From Pomacea canaliculata (Eukaryota > Mollusca > Gastropoda > Architaenioglossa > Ampullariidae), in contig NC_037592.1 in NCBI RefSeq assembly GCF_003073045.1, positions 6,127,924-6,191,923 on the forward strand: a DNA stretch of 64,000 nucleotides, written 5' to 3'. Below the pieces are notes generated by a model. It was not told where the DNA came from, ran no database searches, and worked only from the letters and a program-made list of their open reading frames with translations. A program made the translations under genes and the position numbers. This document shows, in pieces, positions 26,884 to 36,660 of the stretch. The stretch's first letter is position 1; each line of letters opens with the position of its first letter.

Positions 26884-28594
26884 GACTGCTGATATTTTGT
26901 CCCTCACACTCAGGTTTTGTATAAGATGTTTATATACAATGTATTGCATTTAACAAGTATGTAGATGCATCTAGCATCTACTCGTCACGCATGCGCTCTC
27001 TCGTACCAAATATCGCAGGTAACAAGGCATCAGTCACACTCAAGTGAGGAGTGTCGTCGCAATGTGACAGCTAAAATCCACTGTCCAGCTGTCCGCAGCA
27101 TTCTACTTCTACAACCTTTCTGCATACCAGTGTTTATCTATTTTTTCGTTTTATTTTCTTCTTATATGCCGATTTAGGGGAGATAACCTAGTCTACTAGA
27201 CTACTAGAACATCAGTTACTTATCTCACATAACTCGGCTTACAAAATTAAAACAAATTTGTAATAGTTTCCTACTTGTAGATTGCTGTAAATAATTTAAT
27301 ATTGAATTATTACCTGAAATAAATAAATGTTGAAAATTTCAGACCTATAGGATATAATATAAATCACACTCTCAAAACAAAAATTCCGCCGTTAATTCAC
27401 AACATTCAAAATGCATCAACCACCGTTTTCAGACAAAAATGGATATAGACATAGACTGGTTTAAACACTGTCGATTTGAACAAGTTTCTCAGAACATCTT
27501 ATCAGGACATTTACACAAATTCTGGTCAGGACTTGTACAATACCGAGGAGACTTTCGCGTTCCCTGACCCAGTCAAGGGAGAAACCACCACACGAATAAA
27601 AACAACCACTACAAAACACTCTTTTCCATTCCTCCATTTGTTGACATTTCGACCTTTCAACAGCCCTGAATTAAACTGTCAGACACCCACCCTTCCCCCC
27701 ATCGCTGCCTTTCGCACCTTCCCCCTCCTTCTCCATTTCCTATCTCTTCCCCAGCTAGAATAAAACAGCAGGTTTGTTACAACTTACACGGTACATACAA
27801 TATAAGTTGAATGAAAGTGTTAAAAAATTACGGATGTGTATAAGTAACACAAGTTCGTGGTAAAAGTAAACTTAAATTTATTGTGACATGTGTTTATGTA
27901 GAAGCTGAACTAACAATCTTTGACTCAGTGGGATTACTTTCGAAGATGAAAATAGTCAAAATAACCCCTTCTATAACATCATACTAACAAATACAATACT
28001 GAAATACCTTTTCCTTAATGTAGACCAGTGATGCCCAAACTTTTTCGGCCTGCGGGCCATATCCATTTCGGACAGCCGTGTCGCGGGCCGTCTCACCGCA
28101 AAATTACAAAAAAGAAAAAAAAAGAGCAGATACCATTTTTATTAGAAACAAGTTGTACTTACCCTTAATTATGAAGTAATTAGTGGGATATTTGAAGTTG
28201 TTTACCCGAAAGCAACTTCTGAATGTCCGGCTGCATCGTAGAGACACTAAGTCGGAGAACTGACTCGTAATGTTCGTCCATCGAAAAAAAAAAAGACTAA
28301 GAGACGCCCCTACGTAGGGATAAATACTTCTTCTACCCTTTTTTTTTTTAGTTTTTTTTATATTAATAACATGCCGATTTTCTGCACTGTGGGCAGAAGT
28401 TTCGCGGGCCGGATGGCACCGAGTCGCGGGCCGGATATGGCCCGCGGGCCGTAGGTTGGGCATCCCTGATGTAGACTATCAATTTTAAGAATCCCAGTAG
28501 ACAAGATATTGTCATGATTTATAGTTCATGGGAAAGCTATTGTTAAATAATGAGTTTAAAATAAACATAAGTGTACATATTTACTGTTAAACAG
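26884..28594 (+). repeat. Upstream intronic block of D shared with copy F (59312-60789)
   Basis: From GACTGCTGATATTTTGTC to the exon-2 acceptor, this block matches the DNA before copy F, often at well over 90% identity by eye. Differences are an extra segment of roughly 200 bp in F (near 59790-60000) and the hAT insertion present only in D. With the coding matches, this shows that D and F arose by a recent duplication or exchange that includes the intron. Confidence 0.8.
28026..28468. mobile_element. hAT-type MITE with 8-bp target-site duplication
   Basis: A 443-bp element with inverted ends: CAGTGATGCCCAAACTTTTT at the left, and the reverse complement of CAGGGATGCCCAACCTACGG at the right, both continuing into GGCC-rich sequence. 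ATGTAGAC flanks it on both sides (28018-28025 and 28469-28476). CAG...CTG ends with an 8-bp duplication are the hallmark of hAT transposons. No transposase frame is present, so it is non-autonomous. A related sequence lies at 55480-55740. The corresponding place in copy F, near 60665-60680, reads straight through. Confidence 0.9.
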
Positions 28595-28631
28595 AAGCAG
28601 CGACATTGACCGTTGATAACAACAAAAGGAC
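28595..28631 (+). other. 5' UTR part of exon 2 of copy D
   Basis: It follows the acceptor TACTGTTAAACAG at 28582-28594 and leads to the start codon at 28632. The same leader (AAGCAGCGACATTGACCGTT) precedes the start codon of copy F. Confidence 0.6.
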
Positions 28632-31600
28632 ATGTCCTCGACACCCATGGACTGCGATCAACAACCTGAGTCTTCAGGACTCGTTATCAGCCAGCGCATG
28701 TCTCACTCGGACACAAGCATGTCACTAATAAGTAAGACACTGGACTTAACAGCAGCTGCCGACTCTGGTAACTGGACTCTTCTCCACGATTGGCTGAGTT
28801 CCGATGACGTCACAAGATGTGATATAGAACAAAGCTACATACTCCATAGACTGGCAGCAGCACCGGAAGTCAGCCTCTCACTGGCACGAGATATTTTAAC
28901 AAAAATATTGAAACATAAAGTAGACATCAACATGGTGGATACAAACGGTGACACAGCTGTCGTGGTTGCTGCCAGATGTGACAACACAAAGATGGTGATG
29001 GAGCTTCTATCCCGACAGGCAGCTCTACCACCTGATGTAACACACGTGTGTTCTTTCTTGCAGACTCTGACTAACAACTGGAAACCACAAGAGACGCCTT
29101 ATATGCACGCGCTTGTTGTCAAACTGTTGTGGGACAGACTACAAGACACAGCACTACACAGCTGTCACAAACAGCTTCACCACACACTGGTCCGGCTGGC
29201 AGTCACGTTTCACACGTCACTTGTACGTGAAATGTTTGTAACAGAACAACAAGTGAACTCTGTAGACAGTGAGGGGATGGCCGTGTTACACAGAGTGGCC
29301 ATGTTTGATAGCGAGGACCATGTCCGTGTTGTGCTCTTTCTCATCAGCAAAGGTGCCAACGTTAATCTACAGACCACGACAGGTGACACACCTCTACATG
29401 TTGCTGCCAAGCACAAGAACTGGGCGATAATGGAGGTTTTGTTACACCGACAAGCCAAAAGTGATGTGGTTGATTGTGAACAGCGTTCAGTTTTACACAT
29501 CATGGCTTCTTATGCAGATCCTGAATGCTTCTCAGATATCAATGACATCCTTCCGTTGTTAATCCATAACAACAGCGACATCAACAAAAAGGACAGAGAA
29601 GGAAACACAGCCTTACACCTGGCAGCACTCGCCGGTAACATGGGGTTTGTGAAGACATTGTTACATCATGGTGCACGTGCTGATGTTGTTAACGACGAGC
29701 AGAAGACAGTGTTACACATCATGGCGATGTCGGGATGTACTAACCTTTTATCGCTCACCTTAAACAAAGGAGCAGACGTTCACAGGACCGATTGTTACGG
29801 TGACTTAGCTGTACATCTTGCTGCAAAACATAACAACTGGAATTTCGTGGAATTTCTTTTAAAGTATTTTAGCGACCTTTCTCATCCTGACAGTGAAGGA
29901 TTCAATATTTTCCACAGATTTGCGATACATCCATCTTACAGACACCTGCATTTGTTTTACCAATTGCCTCAGAAGGTTGGTGATATAAATTCAAGAAGTC
30001 GGATTGGCGATGCAGCGATACACTTGGCTGCTAAACATCAGAACTGGAACATAGTGAAACGTCTAGTACAAGAAGGCGCCATAATTGACGAACCAGACAG
30101 TGAAGGGTTTCTTGTATGTGACAGAATGGCAATGGGAGGAAATACACAAAACTTTGAATTCCATTTTTTTATGAAGTATGACTTAGACTGTACCAGTCGC
30201 TCTTTGACTGGAGAGACAGTGTTGCAAATCGCTGCCAAACATGGTGACTGGTCAATGGTCAAACGCCTAGTAGAGTACGTGGGAAATATAGACCAGGTAG
30301 ATTCCGAGGGTTTAACTCTAGTTCAAAGACTTATGACTAAAAAAGCTAAACTGCACACCTCAATATTCTACCGTCTTCTTGAGCTCGGCGTCAATCTCAC
30401 CTGTCGTGATGCAAACGGCGACACTGTGTTGCACCTGGCGGCTAGAAATGAACGTTGGGATATTGTCAACTATCTTGTGGAGCCTGACAGGGATGGTTTA
30501 TCAGCTTTTCACAGAGCAGCGACATCAGATACAAGAGGTGCTCGGAAGTACGTAGTAAATATAGACGAGACTGATTCCGAGGGTTTGACTCTCATTCAAA
30601 GACTTGCTATGAGCAAAGAAGGTAACTTCGGCACTTCACTATTACGTCGTCTCCTCGAGCTCGGCGCTGACTACACCTGTCGTGATGCAAACGGCGACAC
30701 AGTGCTGCACCTGGCGGCTAGAAATGACCACTGGAAGATTGTCAAGTACTTTGTGAATCCTGACAGCGAGAGTTCATCGGATCTTCACAAAGCAGAAACA
30801 GTGGATACAAGAGGTGCGCGAAAGTACGTAGTAAATATAGACGAGACTGATTCCGAGGGTTTGACTCTCATTCAAAGACTTGTTAATAGCAAAAAAGGTA
30901 AATTACATTTTTCACTATTACGTCGCCTCATTGAACTCGGCGCTGACTACACCTGTCGTGATGCAAACGGCGACACAGTGCTGCACCTGGCGGCTAGAAA
31001 TGACCACTGGAAGATTGTCAAGTACCTTGTGCAGCTTGGAGTAGGTACCGACTCACCTGACAGCGATGGTTTTTCAGTTCTTCATAGAGCAGCGACAGCA
31101 ATGGAAGAAACAGCAGGAGGTGTGCTTCTTTACATTCTAAAACGGAATCCCGACTTACACAAGCGAACACGACAGGGAGACACAGCCGTACATCTGGCCG
31201 CCAGACACAGACAATGGGACGCTGTTAAACTCTTAACAAAATACGGTGCAAACATTTTAGACAATGACAGCGAGAGCACAACTGTTCTACAGAGAATGAT
31301 TGCGTGTCCAGATTCAACTGGACAACAGATATGCATTCTTCGAAGTTTAGTGAAAACATGTTCAGTAGAACAGCTTAGCAAGTCATATGGATTACTTTTA
31401 TTTCAAGCCTGTAGACTAAATGTAGTCCGATTCCTGTTGGATCACGGGGTCAGTATACACCAACGCGACTCGGAAGGTCTTAGTCTTTTACATCATGTAG
31501 CGAAAACAAGAGAATGTTTATCGATCAAAATGACTCAGCATCTTCAATATTTTTTGGAAAAGGGCATTGGCTTGGAAGATAGATGTCCGAATGGCAACAC

Positions 31601-34600
31601 ACCTCTACACTTCGCTGCTAAATTTGATAACTGGGATATGGTAATATACTTAGTGGAGCGAGGGGCATGCATTCAAGACCCTGACAGTGACGGCGTCTAT
31701 GTGCTCCAGAGACTGGCCATGTACAGTGAGTATGGTGAGAAACACAGTGAACTTCTTCGACTTCTCATCACGAATGGTGCAGATGTGACAATACGTGACT
31801 GCAATGACAATTCTACTTTACACCTTAGCGCCAAAGGCAACAATTGGAGTTTTGTTCGTCAGATTATTCAAGAGACAGGTGACCTTAATATAGACGAGCT
31901 TGACAGTGATGGCTACAACATTCTGCACAGGTTAGCGCAATCTGAGCACTCAGAGTTGGTAGAGGATGTCTTGAACAGAGGATGTAATGTAGAGGCCTTG
32001 AGTAGAGATGGCGACACCTGTTTACTTCTAGCTGCAAAGCGCGACAACTGGACCTTTGTAAAGAGTGTACTGGGTCACGTGTTCAACAGAAAGCACTCGT
32101 CAGACCTACTGGTGTACGATCTTTCCTCATCAGAAAATGATTCTCACGGTTTTACACAACACGTTTATAGTATGAGTCAAATAAATCTTTATACGAGAGA
32201 CCTACGTGGATATACGGTCTGTCATCTTGCACTCATAAGAAAACGGTGGGACGTCCTATGCCAGCTGGCAGAATGTGGCTACAACATGGACATCATTGAT
32301 AACGAGGGACTCGATCTCCTGCAGAGAATGGCCTCAGATAATGTTTCTAATCCTGAAACTCGTCGAAACTGTGACAGATTGTTAGAATCCATGAAAAAAA
32401 ACAGGTTTATATTAACTCGAACAAATGGGCTTGGAAACACGCCATTTCAAACAGCCGCCAAGAATAAAAATATTCCAATGGTAGTCCGTCTTTATCACCT
32501 TTTTCATGGTGGTGAAGACTTCAGTTCCACTGACAGCGATGGACTGTCTCCTTTGTACAGACTTGTCGACATTCTAAATGAAACCAAAAGTCGGGAGGAG
32601 ATTGAAAGCATAATGGAAGATATTTTGATATCATGTAAGGCACCTGAAAAAATATCTTGTGATGGCAACTCGCCTCTTCATTTAGCGGCAAAGTGTAGTG
32701 ATTGGTCGACTGTCAAAATGTTGCTGCAGCACGGAGCACGAGCTGATGTGTGTGATCCTGAAGGTTTCACAGTTTTACACAGATTTGCTCAAGATAAGAC
32801 AGTTCTGATGAGATATTTTGGTCAGGGACCTATTTCTGTCACTAAAGGACTGTTTATTAAAGAACTTTTACAGAGAGGTGCAAGTCTACATCAAAAGAAT
32901 CTCGAAGGAAACACGCCCCTTCATCTTGCTGTCCTGTGTCACAACTGGGATGTAGCTACAGAGCTTGTTTACCTTGGGGCCGAGGTAAATGAACTCGACT
33001 CTGAAGGGTTCACAGTCCTCCAAAGACTGGCACAGGTACCAGATCCCAGCGATAGTGAGTCGTGTGTAAAACTCACTAAGCTACTGTTTGAGAGAGGAGC
33101 TCGGTGCGATATTCCGTCAAAGCGCGGTGAGACGATGATTGACATTGTAGTCGAAAATGAAAACTGGATCATGATGAAATGTTTACTTACTCATGAGATG
33201 CTTGCAATCAGAGAACACGATGACAAATTTCTTTTGCACCGTTTGGTTTTTAGCGACAGTGGAGCTCAACACACTGATGTCTGTGACCTTCTGATTGAGA
33301 AAGGATTGTCTGTGAATGCTGAAGATTGTGAAGGCAACACACCACTTCATGTCGCAGCTCGAGTAGGCAACTGGGACTTGGTAGAACACTTCATAAGAAA
33401 GGGTGGTAGCGGTAGAAAGCCAGATGGAAACGGCTTTTCCATCTTGCACAAATTTGTAACTTCTGTGAACATGTTTCATTCGGTCAGAGATAATAAGGCC
33501 ATGAAAGAGCACCTTCACACATTAGATGTCATCATTTCATCTGGGGTTGATGTAAACGCTACGGACCCCCGGGGTAACACAGCGATACATATCGCAGCAA
33601 AACGACAACTGGTTGGTATTGTAAAACGCCTGATAGACATCGTTGACAACCTCAACACCACAGACAGCGATGGCTTTACTGTGTTACTAAGACTGGCACA
33701 AACACCACACCCACAATGTCTCCCTGTTTTACGCCGTCTGGTACAGAAAGGTGCTGACATAAACTTCTGCTCGATACAAGGTGAATCAGCTCTTACACTT
33801 GCAGTTAAAAGCAACAACTGGCCTGTGGTACAATTTCTGGTCAGCAGGGGTGTACAGTATAGTGTACAGACTCTGGAGCAGCTTCACACTATTCACAGAC
33901 TGATAAAGACTACCTCTTCGACATTTCCCGAAGATAAGAAAGTGAAGCTGATGAAATTGCTAACAAACAGTGGATTGTCTATAAACTTGCTAGATCAGTG
34001 TGGAAAGACACCAGCAGAGCTGGCATTCATACATAAGAAATGGAAACTGCTGAGATATCTTTTGAAATCGAAAGCAGACATAAATCCCACTTCCACAAAA
34101 TTAGACTCATTTTTTCATGAACTTACTAAAATGGGTTCCGTTGACGATGATGTGAAAGATATTACACGACTCCTGGTTATGTCTGGCTTGGACATTAACC
34201 AACAAAATATCTTTGGTGATACTCCATTTCATGTGGCAGCTGAGAAAGCCAACTGGGACGCTGTTATAGTATTCGTAGAGCACGGTGCAGACATAAACAT
34301 TCTCGACAGATATGGGCGCAGCCTGCTTCATACAGTTGTGGGTCATCTCAGCTCGCGAGATAATAGGCAGCTGAACAAACAACAACTCCTAACCTTTTTG
34401 GTAGAACATGGGGCAGACATCAACAGGCGAAGTCAAGACAACAAAACTGTTTTACAAGTAGCAGCTGCGCGAAATGACTGGGAAACTGTAGGAGTGCTCA
34501 TTCAATTAGGAGCTGATTGGGAACTCACTCCCAGTAAAAAGAAGTCGGCTTTTAGAAAACTTCATCTCTTGAGCTGGGAAAATGTCGACGAAGAAAAGGT

Positions 34601-35690
34601 GTGTCGTTTTGTACATTATATCTCAAACGATGTTTGTGACATCAATGCATCTTTCCTGAAAGAATACAAATGTGATAAAAAGAAAAGTATTTTGCAGATG
34701 TGTATAGAAAAGTCCAACTGGCCTATGGCAAAGGCGTTGGTAGAATGTGGAGCTGACGTGTTTCAGCTGTACACACATCGGACTCTGTTAGAGTTTATGA
34801 TGTCTGCATATTCACAGAGTAATACAATAGCATGGATGTCTTTTCTTGACTCATTGATTTCAAAAGGGTTAGACATCAACACTAAACTTAGAAATGGATC
34901 TGGAGTACTCTTCCATTATGAGACTATCAAAAGCATTAGGACTGACGACACATTTATGAGTAGTTTATTTAATTTGCTGTTGGGGAGGGGTGCAAATCCT
35001 CTGCTTGTCAACTCTAGACGATGGACATTACTTCGAGAAGTAGCAGAGTTGGATAACTACAGTATGATGACTGCTCTGATGAAACTTCTTCCCGCTGGGG
35101 TAACAACACATCAGCCGAGATTTACTGAGGCCATGTTACAGTCACAAAAAGTTTCCACCGCACAGACTGCGTCCCCAACAGAAAAGATGATCCGGGACAA
35201 GAACATCTTTGCCCTCAAGCTGTTGATCGAATCAGGTGCAAGTTCAAACGCAGAGTTATTTCGTCTGAACACAGAATACCAAGTGAAGCTGGCAGGACAG
35301 GCAGACACTGATGCCAAAGTTAGAGAGCTGCTTGAGGTGTTGAACATGGCCGCCAGTCAACCTCGCTCACTGCAGTCACTGTGTCGTCTGACTGTTTCTC
35401 ACTGTCTTGGTTGTGGGCCTGGAAGGCACGACAGACTAAATCATTTGCCTATTCCTCCTGTAATTATAGAATTTCTTTCGTTTGATGACTTAGTTTCACA
35501 GCTAAAGAAAAAAGCTATGGGGGATGTGGGCCTGATAGGACAGACAGACTCAATAGCTGGCCTATTTATCCTCTATGAAGGGAACTTGTTTAACGACATT
35601 CTTCCCGAAGCTTTTCTTCCGACGATCCATAAAGATGACTCGTCGAGTTCGTCAATCGAATCCACTGACAGTGATGATGAACATTATTAG
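28632..35690 (+). CDS. Copy D: intact giant ankyrin-repeat SOCS-box (ASB-like) protein, 2352 aa
   Basis: One uninterrupted coding exon. After a Ser/Thr-rich N-terminus (1-30) come a degenerate first ankyrin unit and a conserved N-terminal block (about 95-200) with a non-ankyrin helical insert. From about 200 to 2140 there is a long solenoid built from a two-part unit: a canonical repeat GDTxLHLAAxxxNWxxVxxLV, then a degenerate one DSEGFxVLHRxA...LLxxGADV. I count roughly 25 units of the first kind, so about 50 ankyrin repeats in all. Residues 2246-2289 form a SOCS box: SLQSLCRLTV fits the BC-box pattern (S/T)LxxxCxxx(V/L/I) that binds Elongin C, and LPIPP fits the Cullin-5 box. An acidic tail ends DDSSSSSIESTDSDDEHY. 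The likely role, from knowledge of ASB proteins, is substrate recognition for a Cullin-5 ubiquitin ligase; the substrate is unknown. ASB proteins usually have 300-650 residues, so this is unusually large. There is no signal peptide or membrane segment. Confidence 0.93.
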   Translation: MSSTPMDCDQQPESSGLVISQRMSHSDTSMSLISKTLDLTAAADSGNWTLLHDWLSSDDVTRCDIEQSYILHRLAAAPEVSLSLARDILTKILKHKVDINMVDTNGDTAVVVAARCDNTKMVMELLSRQAALPPDVTHVCSFLQTLTNNWKPQETPYMHALVVKLLWDRLQDTALHSCHKQLHHTLVRLAVTFHTSLVREMFVTEQQVNSVDSEGMAVLHRVAMFDSEDHVRVVLFLISKGANVNLQTTTGDTPLHVAAKHKNWAIMEVLLHRQAKSDVVDCEQRSVLHIMASYADPECFSDINDILPLLIHNNSDINKKDREGNTALHLAALAGNMGFVKTLLHHGARADVVNDEQKTVLHIMAMSGCTNLLSLTLNKGADVHRTDCYGDLAVHLAAKHNNWNFVEFLLKYFSDLSHPDSEGFNIFHRFAIHPSYRHLHLFYQLPQKVGDINSRSRIGDAAIHLAAKHQNWNIVKRLVQEGAIIDEPDSEGFLVCDRMAMGGNTQNFEFHFFMKYDLDCTSRSLTGETVLQIAAKHGDWSMVKRLVEYVGNIDQVDSEGLTLVQRLMTKKAKLHTSIFYRLLELGVNLTCRDANGDTVLHLAARNERWDIVNYLVEPDRDGLSAFHRAATSDTRGARKYVVNIDETDSEGLTLIQRLAMSKEGNFGTSLLRRLLELGADYTCRDANGDTVLHLAARNDHWKIVKYFVNPDSESSSDLHKAETVDTRGARKYVVNIDETDSEGLTLIQRLVNSKKGKLHFSLLRRLIELGADYTCRDANGDTVLHLAARNDHWKIVKYLVQLGVGTDSPDSDGFSVLHRAATAMEETAGGVLLYILKRNPDLHKRTRQGDTAVHLAARHRQWDAVKLLTKYGANILDNDSESTTVLQRMIACPDSTGQQICILRSLVKTCSVEQLSKSYGLLLFQACRLNVVRFLLDHGVSIHQRDSEGLSLLHHVAKTRECLSIKMTQHLQYFLEKGIGLEDRCPNGNTPLHFAAKFDNWDMVIYLVERGACIQDPDSDGVYVLQRLAMYSEYGEKHSELLRLLITNGADVTIRDCNDNSTLHLSAKGNNWSFVRQIIQETGDLNIDELDSDGYNILHRLAQSEHSELVEDVLNRGCNVEALSRDGDTCLLLAAKRDNWTFVKSVLGHVFNRKHSSDLLVYDLSSSENDSHGFTQHVYSMSQINLYTRDLRGYTVCHLALIRKRWDVLCQLAECGYNMDIIDNEGLDLLQRMASDNVSNPETRRNCDRLLESMKKNRFILTRTNGLGNTPFQTAAKNKNIPMVVRLYHLFHGGEDFSSTDSDGLSPLYRLVDILNETKSREEIESIMEDILISCKAPEKISCDGNSPLHLAAKCSDWSTVKMLLQHGARADVCDPEGFTVLHRFAQDKTVLMRYFGQGPISVTKGLFIKELLQRGASLHQKNLEGNTPLHLAVLCHNWDVATELVYLGAEVNELDSEGFTVLQRLAQVPDPSDSESCVKLTKLLFERGARCDIPSKRGETMIDIVVENENWIMMKCLLTHEMLAIREHDDKFLLHRLVFSDSGAQHTDVCDLLIEKGLSVNAEDCEGNTPLHVAARVGNWDLVEHFIRKGGSGRKPDGNGFSILHKFVTSVNMFHSVRDNKAMKEHLHTLDVIISSGVDVNATDPRGNTAIHIAAKRQLVGIVKRLIDIVDNLNTTDSDGFTVLLRLAQTPHPQCLPVLRRLVQKGADINFCSIQGESALTLAVKSNNWPVVQFLVSRGVQYSVQTLEQLHTIHRLIKTTSSTFPEDKKVKLMKLLTNSGLSINLLDQCGKTPAELAFIHKKWKLLRYLLKSKADINPTSTKLDSFFHELTKMGSVDDDVKDITRLLVMSGLDINQQNIFGDTPFHVAAEKANWDAVIVFVEHGADINILDRYGRSLLHTVVGHLSSRDNRQLNKQQLLTFLVEHGADINRRSQDNKTVLQVAAARNDWETVGVLIQLGADWELTPSKKKSAFRKLHLLSWENVDEEKVCRFVHYISNDVCDINASFLKEYKCDKKKSILQMCIEKSNWPMAKALVECGADVFQLYTHRTLLEFMMSAYSQSNTIAWMSFLDSLISKGLDINTKLRNGSGVLFHYETIKSIRTDDTFMSSLFNLLLGRGANPLLVNSRRWTLLREVAELDNYSMMTALMKLLPAGVTTHQPRFTEAMLQSQKVSTAQTASPTEKMIRDKNIFALKLLIESGASSNAELFRLNTEYQVKLAGQADTDAKVRELLEVLNMAASQPRSLQSLCRLTVSHCLGCGPGRHDRLNHLPIPPVIIEFLSFDDLVSQLKKKAMGDVGLIGQTDSIAGLFILYEGNLFNDILPEAFLPTIHKDDSSSSSIESTDSDDEHY
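30300..31100 (+). repeat. Triplicated 92-residue module inside copy D
   Basis: DSEGLTL(V/I)QRL begins at 30300, 30573 and 30849, giving periods of 273 and 276 bp. Each module continues through LTCRDANGDTVLHLAAR or YTCRDANGDTVLHLAAR; the second and third are joined to what precedes them by DTRGARKYVVNIDETDSEG. Copies A, E and F carry this module only once. The second and third modules are almost identical in DNA, so the last expansion was recent. Confidence 0.9.
35367..35498 (+). other. SOCS box of copy D (BC box plus Cullin box)
   Basis: Residues 2246-2289. The BC box is SLQSLCRLTVSHCLG with Leu, Cys and Val at the Elongin C contact positions; then comes RLNHLPIPPVIIEFLSF, matching the LPxP core of Cullin-5 boxes. 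The same segment is recognisable in A (about 7533-7690), B (about 13690-13800), C (about 22575-22700) and E (48623-48754, SLKSLCRLTVSH then LSIPP). Conservation in every 3' end suggests it matters for function. Confidence 0.88.
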
Positions 35691-36660
35691 TGGTAATTTT
35701 TTTCTGGTAGCGGTATCAGCGATGAAACTTATTGCTTAACACATCTAAAAAATTTCAGAATGCTGTCATCGAGATCTTCCGTTGACTTTAGTCCTTAATT
35801 GTATTCTCAGTCATGCATGTGATGTACGTATCGGTACAAAATTAATTAAAACTAAAGTCATCTTCATTCAAGAACATTAACACAGTGTTCCCATAGTCTT
35901 GTACTTTAGACTGCCGACACTTCCTATACTTGTTTTGTCAGACAGACATTGTTAGAGACTAAATTGTAAGTGCTCAGCACATGTCAATCCTTGTATTGTA
36001 TTAAAGTTCTCGAAAACTCTCTGCACAGATAAGTAATGATAGATGATGGTTAATAGACTGGAGGTGAGATATGTAAGGTATAAACCTTGTAAATTGTATT
36101 CTGTGTATAAACACTGTTGTTAATTTTGTTACACTACAAATTATAAACTATTTTTGTTGATAAATGAACCACGTTTCCTTTTTTGTTTGTTTATTTGTTT
36201 GTTGTTGTTGTTGTTTTTTTGATAAGTATATCTTTAAATAGTATCTAAATGTACGAAAATATTCTAAAACTTTACATATCACATTAAATCTCACTATCTG
36301 TCAAGGTGTTAATCTGTGATATTTTGGCAACATTTTGTGTGTAAATGAAAATGTTAAACTTTTGTGTTTTGGAGATTTAATGATATTGAATGACACCTGC
36401 AGTCTTATTGCTTCCTCCCTTCCTGCTCCGATTGTGTGTTGTGTCTGCTTTAGCAAGTCTCGTTGTTTCTGTCTCAACAGTATTTCTCTAAATATGAATT
36501 TTTTTATGGACAAAACTATCCCACTCGCGCCTCGGGTTGCGAATTCAATTCGTTCCATAACGAGGCTCGTATGGTTAAAAACTTTAACCTCGAAACTAAT
36601 TTCCCAATTTATCCGCACCGCACGAAAAATATCAATATAAAGATCAATCAACATTGTATC
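35691..36660 (+). other. 3' UTR and flank of copy D
   Basis: Non-coding. ATTAAA at 36000-36005 is a possible polyadenylation signal. The whole stretch to about 36640 recurs after copy B (14001-14960), and parts recur after copy E. A short TTTG/TTG run lies at about 36180-36215. Confidence 0.6.

Noticed and set aside
29050-29064. Acceptor-like TTCTTTCTTGCAG within the coding region of A, C, D and F
   Set aside because: The frame in D and F is open on both sides and the sequence encodes conserved residues (CSFLQTL), so no splicing is needed.
28835-29077. Antisense open frame that appears in A, D and F in the same place (MLVRVCKKEHTCVTSGG)
   Set aside because: It is the complement of the highly conserved N-terminal coding block; its conservation follows from the sense gene, and it has no known domain.
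1358-35690. Bacterial or symbiont origin of the giant ankyrin genes
   Set aside because: Long ankyrin proteins are common in intracellular bacteria, but here there are spliced leaders, a SOCS box, animal transposons and AT-rich intergenic DNA without operons.
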